Source: Cladopsammia gracilis (Eukaryota; Cnidaria; Anthozoa; Scleractinia; Dendrophylliidae). Taken from it: DNA of 64,000 nucleotides. A program made the translations under genes and the position numbers. Below, piece by piece: positions 55,386-64,000 of this stretch (positions are counted from its first letter, which is position 1; each line of letters begins with the position of its first letter). The stretch spans positions 904,001-968,000 of the forward strand of contig JAJGOT010000205.1 of NCBI GenBank assembly GCA_022457155.1, given 5' to 3'. A model generated the notes under the pieces. That model searched no databases and was not told the DNA's origin. It saw only the letters and a program-made list of their open reading frames with translations.

Positions 55386-56290
55386 GTGAGTGGCTTAGTT
55401 TTCCTAAATATATACAATAAATATACTGCTACAGTGTATCCTAGAAATTTGCTCATTAAATGGTTATTTATAATTGATTGTTTTCATGACTGAGTTTACT
55501 CTTAAGAGGAAATTATTAGTCTCTGGTTTGGATGTGAGAGGGAATTTGTAATTGCTACACTTTTATCTTGTCTGGATATGAGAGGGAACTTGCTGGCTGT
55601 ATTTCCCAGTCTGGGTGTGAGAGGGAACTTGGATGACCCGTTTATGAAATTGTTTAAAGCGGGGCTTTGCATGGTTAATCTATGGGTCGACATAGCTAAT
55701 ATGGCTGCAGTGTGATAAAAGGCCCATTGTGTGTAATAATATTTCTTGGGTCTGACAACTAGCCGACCATCCATAAGAAATTGTTTTATGAAAAAATACC
55801 TTTCATTGTCCAAAGTTGTTAATCCATTAGTCCCAATAGTGATCAGCATGCAGTTTCTCACAATTGCATTGCAGTTAAAGGTCAAGCAAATTTAAGGAAC
55901 AATTCAACATTTTTCCCCAGTTTGTTTTACTAGTAAGGAGAATTTTTAAATAAGAGGCATAAATAGAAACATCTTTTGTCGTTATTATCACTTTTGTTAA
56001 TGAATATTTTTAGGTACTTCTACAAAGCTTTCATGCCTTTTTACTTTAGTTCTGTCCACATTACACAACTAATGTAATGTAATGTGAGCTAGAAGTTAAC
56101 CCTTAAAGCAATGGAATTAAAATGCATATTCTCCTCACTGTTCTTCATACATTTCTTATGGAACTAGTAAGGAGAATTTGTCTAAATATCAAGACATCTC
56201 ATCTTTGGTGATCACTTTCTTTATTCTCATCACTTGATTGTTTACAAGGAATAATGCAAAGAGAAATTTCATTTCCGTCACTTTTAGGGG
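55386..56290. other. Intergenic, short tandem repeats
   Basis: A unit of about 50 bases with GGATGTGAGAGGGAA / GGATATGAGAGGGAACTTG occurs three times at 55525-55636. CTAGTAAGGAGAATTT occurs at 55930 and 56165. No gene. Confidence 0.5.
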
Positions 56291-56294
56291 TTAA

Positions 56295-56787
56295 AGGGAA
56301 TCTTGGCTAGAAAACATTTCTTCTAGATCATTAGTACGTGTCATTGTTAAACTGGTTTACGGGTTTTGAAGGTGATTACAAACCTTTAACTCATAAATAC
56401 TGGGCATTTTGTTACTGCATTTTTTGCTTTCAAATTTCCCGTGCACAGCCATGTTTGTTTTATGATGTCATTGCATTGTCGTGAGCTTTTAATACAATGG
56501 TTTAAGTCAACATCATGTATATATGCTTTTAATGCATTTTTGACTGAATATTGTACGGTTCTACCGCAAAATCTTCTGTAAACTCCATATTGACATCTTC
56601 GACAATGCATTGACATCATAAATTACCATAAAGAAAACATGGCGGCCTTCAGGAAATTTAAACTGAAAAAAGAACACTTCACATTCAGTAACCAGTTACA
56701 GAGATAACAACTTAAAACCCCAGTTGAGTTAAATATAACCATTACACAAACTTAGAATCTAAAACTGTTTTTCAGCCAAGGTTCCCT
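56295..56787. mobile_element. TTAA-flanked MITE
   Basis: AGGGAATCTTGGCTAGAAAA and CAGCCAAGGTTCCCT ends, with TTAA at 56291-56294 and 56788-56791. An inner inverted pair around CATTGCATTGTCG / TCGACAATGCATTG. Confidence 0.75.
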
Positions 56788-56791
56788 TTAA

Positions 56792-57877
56792 TGTAAAGTG
56801 ACTGGTGCTATTTTGTAAACATGTAAAGCTGTAGTGATGTCCAAGTTTCTCGTCGTTTCATGGGGTCATCACTGTTCAACATGAATAGTTTGGTGGAGTA
56901 AGTTAACAGCTTCCAGCTAGAGAATTTGTATGTTGTTCCACCATGTGCATGAGCAGTGCTATTGGAGTAATAATAATAATAATATGCGAGGAAGTTATAA
57001 GGGGAATGATAAGTCCAGTAAGGTGAATTTCAATGTTGATATTTCTATCCACTTTGTGACCACATCTTGCATCAAGGATTAAGTCAATTGTCTTTTGTTT
57101 AATATCTTCACTATGTTTTTGTTACTTTGATCTAACTACAAATGTTTTGTGGCTTTGATATCTCTGGACAGTTCTTTGCTGCAATATCAACATATAGATT
57201 CTCTTCAGTTACAGTATTTCTTTTGGTATGGCCAAGTTGTTAATACCATTAGGTCTGACAGGTTGCAGATGTGACACCCTCAAAACAAGGAATAAACAAG
57301 TAGGATACAACAAAAACATTTTACTGCCAATAGTAAATGAAATATTCTGATAGAGGAAATTAATGATAACATACTCCATAATGTCAATCGTGTAGTTTCT
57401 TGGTCACTTCACAGAATTCAGGAGAGAAGTCACATGGGGAGTGCTAGTATTGACTGTTTTTGCCAGGTTGTTCAGTTGACTAAAAAGTGATCTGGTTCCT
57501 ATTGCTCTTGTTTAAAAGATCTAAAAAGAATTACAAAATTCTACACAGAAAACAGCTTCTTTCCTGTTTGAATAAGTAAACCCAAGATACTATTTTATAA
57601 ACCTAATAACATATTTGAAATGCAGAATTATAATATAGAATAAAACAGGGATAAGTCTTGGAAAGCGTGTGGAATTATTTTTCACATTACGAGGTCAAAT
57701 TCTCTTAATAAAACGAGCTCATCAGAAAATGATTGGAGTGAATTATTTAATTACAGTTTTCAGTCAATGGAAATTGTATAGTCGCAGTTTTTCGATACCG
57801 TTCTTTAGCTTTCAGCTAGCTAGCTTTCTTTGGCTTTCAGCTATTTCTAGTAAAATAATAATAAGGAGCATACTAAC
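56792..57877. other. Intergenic AT-rich DNA, nothing seen
   Basis: No repeat or exon recognised. If the frame at 57878-57997 is an exon of a minus-strand gene, this would be its intron. Confidence 0.4.
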
Positions 57878-57997
57878 CGTTTCCAGTCTGAGTCTGCTTA
57901 ATTGCTCCAGGACTCTCGCCGTTGCCGTTTCCTCACCGTGGCGATTCAGGAAAAGTGTCTTGCATTTCGCCAAGTCGACATCGGTGTTACGATGCAT
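57878..57997 (-). CDS. Possible first exon, 40 codons, unknown product
   Basis: MHRNTDVDLAKCKTLFLNRH then GEETATARVLEQLSRLRLET ends exactly at donor GTTAGT, after an in-frame TAA upstream. Composition looks coding (amphipathic, charged). Just upstream a different frame reads TICFKCLEDDGLVNFFAEGA before a stop, hinting at a frameshifted or alternative exon. Not recognised. Confidence 0.35.
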
Positions 57998-59267
57998 CGT
58001 ACGAAAATGTTAACTAATTCCAGGTCTTCCAGCTCCCTCGGCAAAAAAATTGACCAGGCCGTCATCTTCCAAACATTTAAAGCATATTGTTTTCACCACT
58101 TTCTTTCGCCTTTTGAAACGGTCGCGCGGAAAGAGAGAAAACCTCCTGCTCTTGTCGAACTTCGAACTTCATGTTCCGCCATCTTGTTTATATTTATAAA
58201 GGTGCATGACTAGCCCCAGCCTCCCTCGGAAATCGGGCGCCATTTTGAAAACCTTCAGGTTGTGACTAGAATACACCGAATGCAGGCGGTGTGCGTCACG
58301 AGATTTGACCAATAGCAAGCCGTTGTTTAAACAATAGTCCTCGCGGCAAACAAGAAGCTATTTCAACGCGTGGAGTTGAAAAAATTGTTCCTTTTCAAGG
58401 ATTTCAGCGATGTTAATTGAAAATGTTTTCAGGCAGAATTAAAGAGAAATATCCCTTCTCCGTTATGGCTACAATTAAATCTTACATTCGAGCACAATGA
58501 CTGCCTTAGCTGACCTCAAAGTAAACCTACTCGGCTCAATTGCCACATTATCGTAAACTGAACTTTCACACCTTTTCTTAGACTTCTCATTCCTTTACAC
58601 GTTTGTTTTTCGTAAATAATTTGGGACATACAGATAATTTAGCCTTTCTTCTTTGAGAATTTCGGGGTCTACCCGGGTCTACCCCTTTTAGTTTTCTTGG
58701 TTGAAGCCGTTCAAAATTGATAAGTTCACCAACTCGCCTAGGTCTCCTGGTGAGTAACAATAATTTTCTGCGCCCACGCGGCGGTCACGCGCGTCCTTTA
58801 TCATCTTCTTGTTTGGTCTTTTTTCGGCCTATTTTCCCTCAATTATAGTTGAAGGAAGAAAATATTCAAACCTTCATAGGTTTTGATGTTCAAAGTGACT
58901 TCTTTTGTCGGCGTTTGCAGTGCTTGTTCTGTATAATACGTCGAGCGGTCTTTGCGTGATTTAGGTCTCGTGGCGTTGACCCGTGCATAAATTTGATCTT
59001 TCCGGTAGTCTTGTTTATTAACGGATTGTATGTTTCGATTCAAATCAGAATTGTGTGTCAGAGAAAAAGAAAAACCGGCCTTTACGAAGTAGTTTTGCGT
59101 TTGTAAACTTGTATATTTGATTACTTTACCAAAGAAAAGGCGCTGGATTTAAATTCAGGCTAAATAACGCAAACGTAGGAGATGCTCACTCCGTCGAGAC
59201 GAAGGAAAAATGAGCCGCTCCACAAATTAACCCATCGGGCATTGCAAGTCGTGACGCACACCGCCTG

Positions 59268-59446
59268 CACCGAATGCAAATATGGCGGCCGATTTATTAT
59301 TCTTTTATATGTATGTTAATTATCCTGACTAGCCTCATTTTAGAGTAAATATTCTTTCGAACTTTGCACATGCTAACGAGGCTAGTCAGGATAATTAACA
59401 TACATATAAAAGAATAATAAATCGGCCGCCATATTTGCATTCGGTG
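59268..59446. mobile_element. Hairpin MITE
   Basis: CACCGAATGCAAATATGGCG, GCCGATTTATTATTCTTTTA and CCTGACTAGCCTC mirrored around a 30-base loop; arms of about 75 bases look perfect. Confidence 0.88.
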
Positions 59447-59447
59447 T

Positions 59448-59554
59448 ATGGATACTCCAAAATCAGGTTTGGATCAGCGGTTTCAGTGAAAACATTGGTT
59501 TGTTGGGGGGTTCTCATTCTCGCGGGCTCAGAAACCTGATTTTGGAGTATCCAT
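59448..59554. mobile_element. Short hairpin MITE
   Basis: ATGGATACTCCAAAATCAGG and GTTT at the left mirrored by AAACCTGATTTTGGAGTATC and CAT at the right. Confidence 0.8.
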
Positions 59555-59572
59555 TTAAGTCACAACCATTAT

Positions 59573-59693
59573 CTGGCAGAGGCTCCCGCCCTTTCACTCT
59601 TCCCATCGTTCCCCGCGCTCCCATTTACTTTTTTACTGTTCTTTACTGATATGAGCCTCTGCGGAGGAGAGAGTATTGGTCCAATGAAGTAGA
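59573..59693. mobile_element. GC-rich MITE, inverted copy
   Basis: Inverted relative to 54628-54776: ATCTGGCAGAGGCTCCCGCC to GAGCCTCTGCGGAGGAGAGA and TATTGGTCC. Confidence 0.75.
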
Positions 59694-59832
59694 GGTCGCG
59701 CGTGTTGCTCCCCGACGCCGACCCCGACCAGGCCAACGAGAGGTGACTGGGACTAGCAATCTAGAAAAAGATGGCGGATTAGTTGACGGGAGTTTTCTGC
59801 TGTAATGCTCGCTAGTCAACGTTTAACTCCAA

Positions 59833-60118
59833 ATGAGTCTCAACAAAACGAGTCTTCTTCTATCGGTGGAACATTGTGCCCATATGAAGCGTCTAGTATC
59901 CCCTTGTTTAAGGTTTTTGATTGGCGGTCGATTATGTTGTGGAAGGACTTCTGTCCCACGTGCGTTTTCGCAGACATCGGTTCGCAGTTATGCATCTACA
60001 ACTGTGATGAGAAATGATACTGGGAAGTACGAAAAGGGCAATCCACAGTCAAATCATAAAACGAAAAGGGAAAAGAAAGGAGCTGTCAGCGTAAATTTAC
60101 CGCAAACGAAAAAGGAGG
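59833..60118 (+). CDS. First exon of a probable mitochondrial protein, unidentified
   Basis: ATG-started frame to donor GTTAGT: MSLNKTSLLLSVEHCAHMKR, LVSPCLRFLIGGRLCCGRTS, VPRAFSQTSVRSYASTTVMR, then a basic segment KTKREKKGAVSVNLPQTKKE. The Arg/Ser-rich, acid-free start is typical of a mitochondrial presequence. An alternative start is the in-frame MKR at residue 18. A CpG-rich upstream with AAGATGGCGG at 59767 may be the promoter. The rest of the gene is not found in the window, perhaps because repeats fill the next 4 kb. Confidence 0.5.
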
Positions 60119-60339
60119 TTAGTTACTTGAAATATAACTTGGCTTGAATTCGGGCTCATCCTCGGTGTTAGAACCTGTGCAACTCATGAGTGACGTAAGA
60201 CAAAGAAAACAAAAGGCATAAAACAATAGAGTCGACTGGGAATGCAATACTACAAAGGTAAAAAAACAAAGGAAAACGTCATAGGTTCTTACACCGAGGT
60301 AAACCCTGAATATGAATCTGGGGTCTGGATCCAGCTGGG

Positions 60340-60480
60340 GAATCCCCGCGGTGGGGTGGGGGGGGGGGGTACTCCCATCTATGAGCTATATAGGTATGTG
60401 CCACTGTGAAGGGTATGGTTTTCAGGCAGTTTAGTCTGGGATAGGGTATAGTTATCAGAGATTTTTGGTCTAGAATAGGG
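60340..60480 (+). repeat. GGGTACTCCCATCTATGAG-type repeat
   Basis: A run of G followed by TACTCCCATCTATGAGCTAT, GGTATGTGCCACTGTGAAGG and two GGGATAGGGTAT / AGAATAGGGTAT units. I recognise this head from other anthozoan DNA (memory). Related GGATAGGGTAGG sequence at 61811. Confidence 0.55.
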
Positions 60481-60725
60481 TATCATTTTCTGCAAAACTT
60501 ACCAGTTGTGTGAAGAAATGTAGTGTAGACAAGGTTTACTGGCAAATAGCATTTAAAAATCAGTACGGCGGGCAGTACGGTATTTTTACTGACCCCTGCA
60601 CAGGCTTCCCAAGCTACATAAGTGATGTATGCGACAGCTTGTGTATACAGAGAAATGTATGGGAAAATCACGGATTCTCTAAAATTGGGTAAATAACTAT
60701 TTATTTTGAAAAAAAGTTTACCTAC

Positions 60726-60782
60726 CTCAAATGTGTCGTTTACTTGTGTCTTGTACCGAATTTGAAGCCTTTCCGACGCCAT
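60726..60782 (-). CDS. Divergent first exon, left copy
   Basis: MASERLQIRYKTQVNDTFE followed by donor GTAGGT; identical to the right copy at 61559. Product not recognised; later exons not in the window on this side. Confidence 0.45.
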
Positions 60783-61558
60783 TTAGCGAAGTTATTCGAA
60801 GTCGTTGTCTCCCCTTCTAAAAAGAAGGAAAGGCAGACCACTGCCGTCGATCGCTGGCCAGAGGTCACTCCACAAATCGCTCTCTCCTCAAAAGGAAAAG
60901 TCACGAATCGCAATAAAACCAACAGTTCCATAGAGCCCAATAAATTTCACTCCACATACGTATGCTTCGGCGGTCGAAAGACTCGTAAAGAACGAGATAT
61001 TTTGCTTTAAATTCGCCTATTCGGCTTTCCAGATGTGCTTGTGACCGACCTGGCGACAACGGTCGTTACTCAACGACACGTATCTGGTTTCATTCTCAAC
61101 TCTGATTGGTCCATTTGAACCAAGTCACGCGCTGACAACACGATGAATCACAGCGGCTTTTCGAGAGAAGAACGATCGTGACTTGCCACAGAACGTCATC
61201 GTGTTGTCAGCGCGTGACTTGGTTCAAATGGACCAATCAGAGTTGAGGATGAAACCAGATACGTGTCGTTGAGTAACGACCGTTGTCGCCAGGTCGGTCA
61301 CAAGCATATCTGGAAAGCCGAATAGGCGAATTTAAAGCAAAATATCTCGTTCTTTACGAGTCTTTCGACCGCTGAAGCGCACGTATGTGGAGTGAAATTT
61401 ATTGGGCTCTATGGGACTGTTGGTTTTATTGCGATTCGGGACTTTTCCTTTTGAGGAGAGAGCAATTTGTGGAGTGACCTCTGGCCAGCGATCGATGCAG
61501 TGGTCTGCCTTTCCTTCTTTTTAGAAGGGGAGACAACGACTTCCAATAACTTCGCTAA

Positions 61559-61615
61559 ATGGCGTCGGAAAGGCTTCAAATTCGGTACAAGACACAAGTA
61601 AACGACACATTTGAG
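61559..61615 (+). CDS. Divergent first exon, right copy
   Basis: Same 19 residues and donor as the left copy, transcribed outwards to the right. Which copy, if either, belongs to a working gene cannot be told here. Confidence 0.45.
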
Positions 61616-62710
61616 GTAGGTAAACTTTATTTCAAAATAGATAGTTATTTACCCAATTTTAGAGAATCCATGATTTTCCCATACATTTCTCTGTATACAC
61701 AAGCTGTCGCATTCATCACGTATGTAGCTTGGGAAGCCTGTGACCCCTGTTAACTAATAACTGTGATAGTGAGCAAGTTTCTGGAAAATAGCGAGTCTGC
61801 AATAGGTCTAGGATAGGGTAGGTTTTATCGTTGTTTAGTCTAGACACTGGGGTGGTCATGAGGTAGACCTGCTCAACATCATTCTCAGGCCAGGATGCCA
61901 AATTCCCCCGGGGAAATGAGTGCGTGGGTTTTGATTTGTTTGCCAAAACGTTCACATGTCAAATGCAGGTTTGCTAGCAGAGAGATTTTAGCCCGGGGGG
62001 GTTCTCAGGTATATTAGTGACGGGGAGGTGCAAATGAGGCCAAATTGTTAGACCCAAAAAAAGTCCTATCAGGCTAAAACCAGACCCAAAAAAAGACCAA
62101 AGGCCCAGAACATAACCCAAAAAAAGTCCATTTTTTTCTCTGCATAAAAAAGTTACAAAAATGCACATCAAGAGCACATCAAGAGAATAAAGTGTAATGT
62201 ATCAAATTTACATACTTCATTTGTAACTGTTGTAACGTGACCTCTTATGAGTAAACCGCTAAAACAGGAAGTCTCCTTGTCATTTGCATGTAGTTTACAT
62301 TTGTACATGAAACTGATACAATTGTGTGACATGAAAATGAGAAGCCTGGGCTTCGCTTTTAGTCAACCCCCCCCCCCCCCCCACCCAAAAAAAGTCACCA
62401 CTTTATTCTAACCCAAAAAGGATCTCAGATCGCTAATTTCAAACCCAAAAAAGGTCTTCGCACCTCCCCGTCACTAATATACCAACCTCGTTCCCAGGGT
62501 CTCTCTTCTTCCCGCCCCCTGGAGCGAGAGAGGGAGAGACCCTGGTTGGGGCTGGTCACGTGTCTCCCAAAATCTGGGAGATTACAAATAAACGATTCGA
62601 GGGATGGGCTCATTAGTGTGAAATTTGTCTATACTGAGTCCAGGGGAAAAACAAAAGTTTTGCTATGAAAACAAACCTCACATACTTGCGCCAATCTGGT
62701 CGAAACAAAC

Positions 62711-62873
62711 TTGTTCGGGTCAAAGGTGCATTTGATCACAGTGCAATGTCAAGTGGTTGGCTATCGCAAACGCCGAAATTTGAAGACTTCGAGGGTGCAG
62801 GAAAAGAGGAACAGCCGCCACAGACTCATGTTTAAGTTTTCAAATCAACTGCAGCCTTCGATAGGAAAAGAGG
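62711..62873 (+). CDS. Exon-like basic frame inside the inner element
   Basis: LITVQCQVVGYRKRRNLKTS, RVQEKRNSRHRLMFKFSNQL and QPSIGKE, then GTAAAG, a possible donor. In another frame MSSGWLSQTPKFEDFEGAGK is open to a TAA. Neither is recognised. Confidence 0.25.
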
Positions 62874-63471
62874 TAAAGAAAATCTTAACAAATGACATTT
62901 TCATCGGTGGCTCTGTTTTGTTAGTCCTCTTCAGAACCTATTAGCTTTCTCTTGTTATTTTGTCGTTTGAATGTCACTTGTCGCGACACTGAATAAGTCT
63001 ACCCCAAGTACGTGCCTGAGAGATTTTTCCTTTCAGATCAAAATATAGATATAACAGGCCTGTTGTTCCAAATGTTGTCATTTCTTTGATCTTAGGAAAA
63101 AATCTCTAGCTGTGATACTGACAGGAGGAATTTAAGCTTTCCAGAGGCGTTTAGAATATTTAGTTTCACCGTCGCTGTTTGCTAGCTCGTTGGCATAACA
63201 ATTGGGTTTTTTTTGGCTCAATTTGAACTGGAGTTGCAAGATCAGTAGTAGCCGCTTAAGTAGGAATTATTTGCTGCTAAGGATCAGTTCATTTCTTAGT
63301 CCGTGATTTAAATATGTGAGCGCAAGTCTGCGGTTAGCATAACTTGCAATATAGTGTTTCTTCATCACGACTAAAAGATTCTAAGATCGAAGTCTTATAC
63401 GATAGTTACGGTCTATATTGGAATGGTGGCATCTTGCAATTGCTTTTAGCTCCTCAGAATTTATTCTGTGT

Positions 63472-63681
63472 TTAAGTTGATGTGTTTCTCGTTGATATGT
63501 TTTTCGGAAAACAGCGCAAGAGGCTATGAAAAATCATCGATTTCCCGCATCCCGTAGGTAAGACGACCACAACATCTCTGCCTAAATAGATTGCCTCCAA
63601 GCACTTGACATGCTTCGCTTTGAAATTAATGTTTGAATAGCTGCTATTGCTTATAGCAAATTGAAGACTGCTATAAAACAT
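63472..63681 (-). pseudogene. RecQ-like helicase N-terminal fragment
   Basis: INFKAKHVKCLEAIYLGRDV, then VVVLPTGCGKSMIFHSLL: motif 0/I region of a superfamily 2 helicase, with a Walker A of the PTG-x-GKS type as in RecQ proteins. The frame ends a few residues later with no donor. It lies inside the inner element and looks like a captured piece. RecQ over DEAD-box is a judgement from the Q-x-x-C-L-E-A spacing. Confidence 0.6.
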
Positions 63682-63922
63682 GTTGGTCGACTTGCTTCAA
63701 AGCTAGGATGGTGACAGCCTCGAATTGAAGTTGACAAAAGAAATGCGACAAAAAATTGAGAAACAACGGACTCCTCCCTCAGGCTAAAGTTTATTCTTGC
63801 GACACATGACCAGCCCCAACCAGGGTCTCTCTCTCTCTCTCTCGCTCCAGGGGGCAGGAAGAAGAGAGACCCTGGGAACGAGGTTGACTAATATACCTGA
63901 GTACCCCCCCTGGAGATTTTAG

Positions 63923-64000
63923 AATACCCAGCCACTTATTTACATATTCCTGAACGTTTTATAGAACGAGACATATGAAAGCAAAAGGATCCATTTTTAT
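63923..64000. other. Right window edge, nothing seen
   Basis: Short AT-rich stretch after the outer element's target duplication. Confidence 0.4.

Larger units (their letters stand above)
58258..59567. mobile_element. Element whose right inverted end was split by two hairpin insertions
   Basis: The left end GGTTGTGACTAGAATACACC, GAATGCAGGCGGTGTGCGTC is found at the right only after removing two hairpins. The order there is GACGCACACCGCCTGCA, hairpin 59268-59446, GTGTA, hairpin 59448-59554, then AAGTCACAACC. The interior has no recognised gene. Confidence 0.65.
60599..61742. repeat. 1.1-kb palindrome duplicating a promoter and first exon
   Basis: Left arm 60599-61146 and right arm 61196-61742 are inverted and about 97 percent alike by eye; the spacer 61147-61195 is unique. 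Each arm contains, from the centre outwards, CTGATTGGTCC (inverted CCAAT box), CGACACGTATCTGG, a T/A-rich 5' UTR and an ATG exon ending at GTAGGT. Confidence 0.9.
62483..63886. mobile_element. Inner nested element with 10-bp TSD and helicase fragment
   Basis: ACTAATATAC flanks it at 62473-62482 and 63887-63896. Terminal repeats of about 90 bases: CAACCTCGTTCCCAGGGTCT, CTTCTTCC, CCCCCTGGAGCGAGAG and GACCCTGGTTGGGGCTGGTC, mirrored at the right. It carries an exon-like basic frame and a RecQ-like helicase fragment, but no transposase. Likely a non-autonomous Mutator-like element with captured sequence. Confidence 0.85.
61992..63912. mobile_element. Outer nested element with 10-bp TSD
   Basis: GAGATTTTAG flanks it at 61982-61991 and 63913-63922. 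The ends share GGGGGGG...CTCAGGTATATTAGTG. Its own body is only about 500 bases (61992-62482 plus 63887-63912), with CCCAAAAAAAGTC repeats and inverted GGGGAGGTGC / GCACCTCCCC. It received the inner element in its right terminal repeat. A 9-11 bp duplication suggests a Mutator-like mobiliser. Confidence 0.8.

Noticed and set aside
60744..61010. Basic 88-codon frame in the left palindrome arm, with a partner at 61409-61597
   Set aside because: It lies antisense to the duplicated first exon and promoter, and the partner frame diverges by frameshift; probably chance.

Overview
This is eukaryotic genomic DNA from an animal, most likely an anthozoan cnidarian and probably a stony coral. The evidence is conserved metazoan genes split by GT-AG introns, small genes separated by very many hairpin MITEs, tRNA-derived SINEs, a tyrosine-recombinase retrotransposon, and multicopy FEN/XPG-CXC transposon genes of a kind I associate with cnidarians. 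The species call is inference; no rRNA or other marker gene is present.

Three genes are well supported. (1) A WBP11-like spliceosome protein gene on the plus strand, with eleven coding exons between 1193 and 20034; the first exon or exons lie left of the window, and a poly(A) signal is at 20375. One 8.6 kb intron (9951-18596) is packed with nested transposons. (2) An apparently intronless MAIP1-like mitochondrial gene at 21248-21961. (3) A complete ABCA3-like full transporter on the minus strand, 52797 down to 37028, with 17 coding exons. All intron phases agree and the total is 5133 nt (1710 residues plus stop), with both nucleotide-binding domains intact.

The rest is mostly mobile DNA. Main pieces: an element with about 120-bp terminal inverted repeats (12693-16716) carrying a broken gene for a zinc-binding protein fused to a FEN1/XPG-type nuclease with a CXC domain; a DIRS/PAT/Ngaro-type retrotransposon with split direct repeats (28128-33858), itself holding a TTAA-flanked MITE and a 29-bp minisatellite; four TTAA-type MITEs in all; SINE copies with 12-bp target-site duplications; a LINE 3' end with a TCCTA tail; and, at the right edge, two nested elements each flanked by a 10-bp target-site duplication, the inner one holding a RecQ-like helicase fragment.

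The interval 54.6-62 kb holds weaker first-exon-like sequences (54807, 57997, 59833) and a 1.1 kb palindrome that duplicates a promoter and first exon head to head (60599-61742). No tRNA, rRNA, CRISPR or prokaryotic feature is seen. All exon borders come from reading splice sites and frame by eye.
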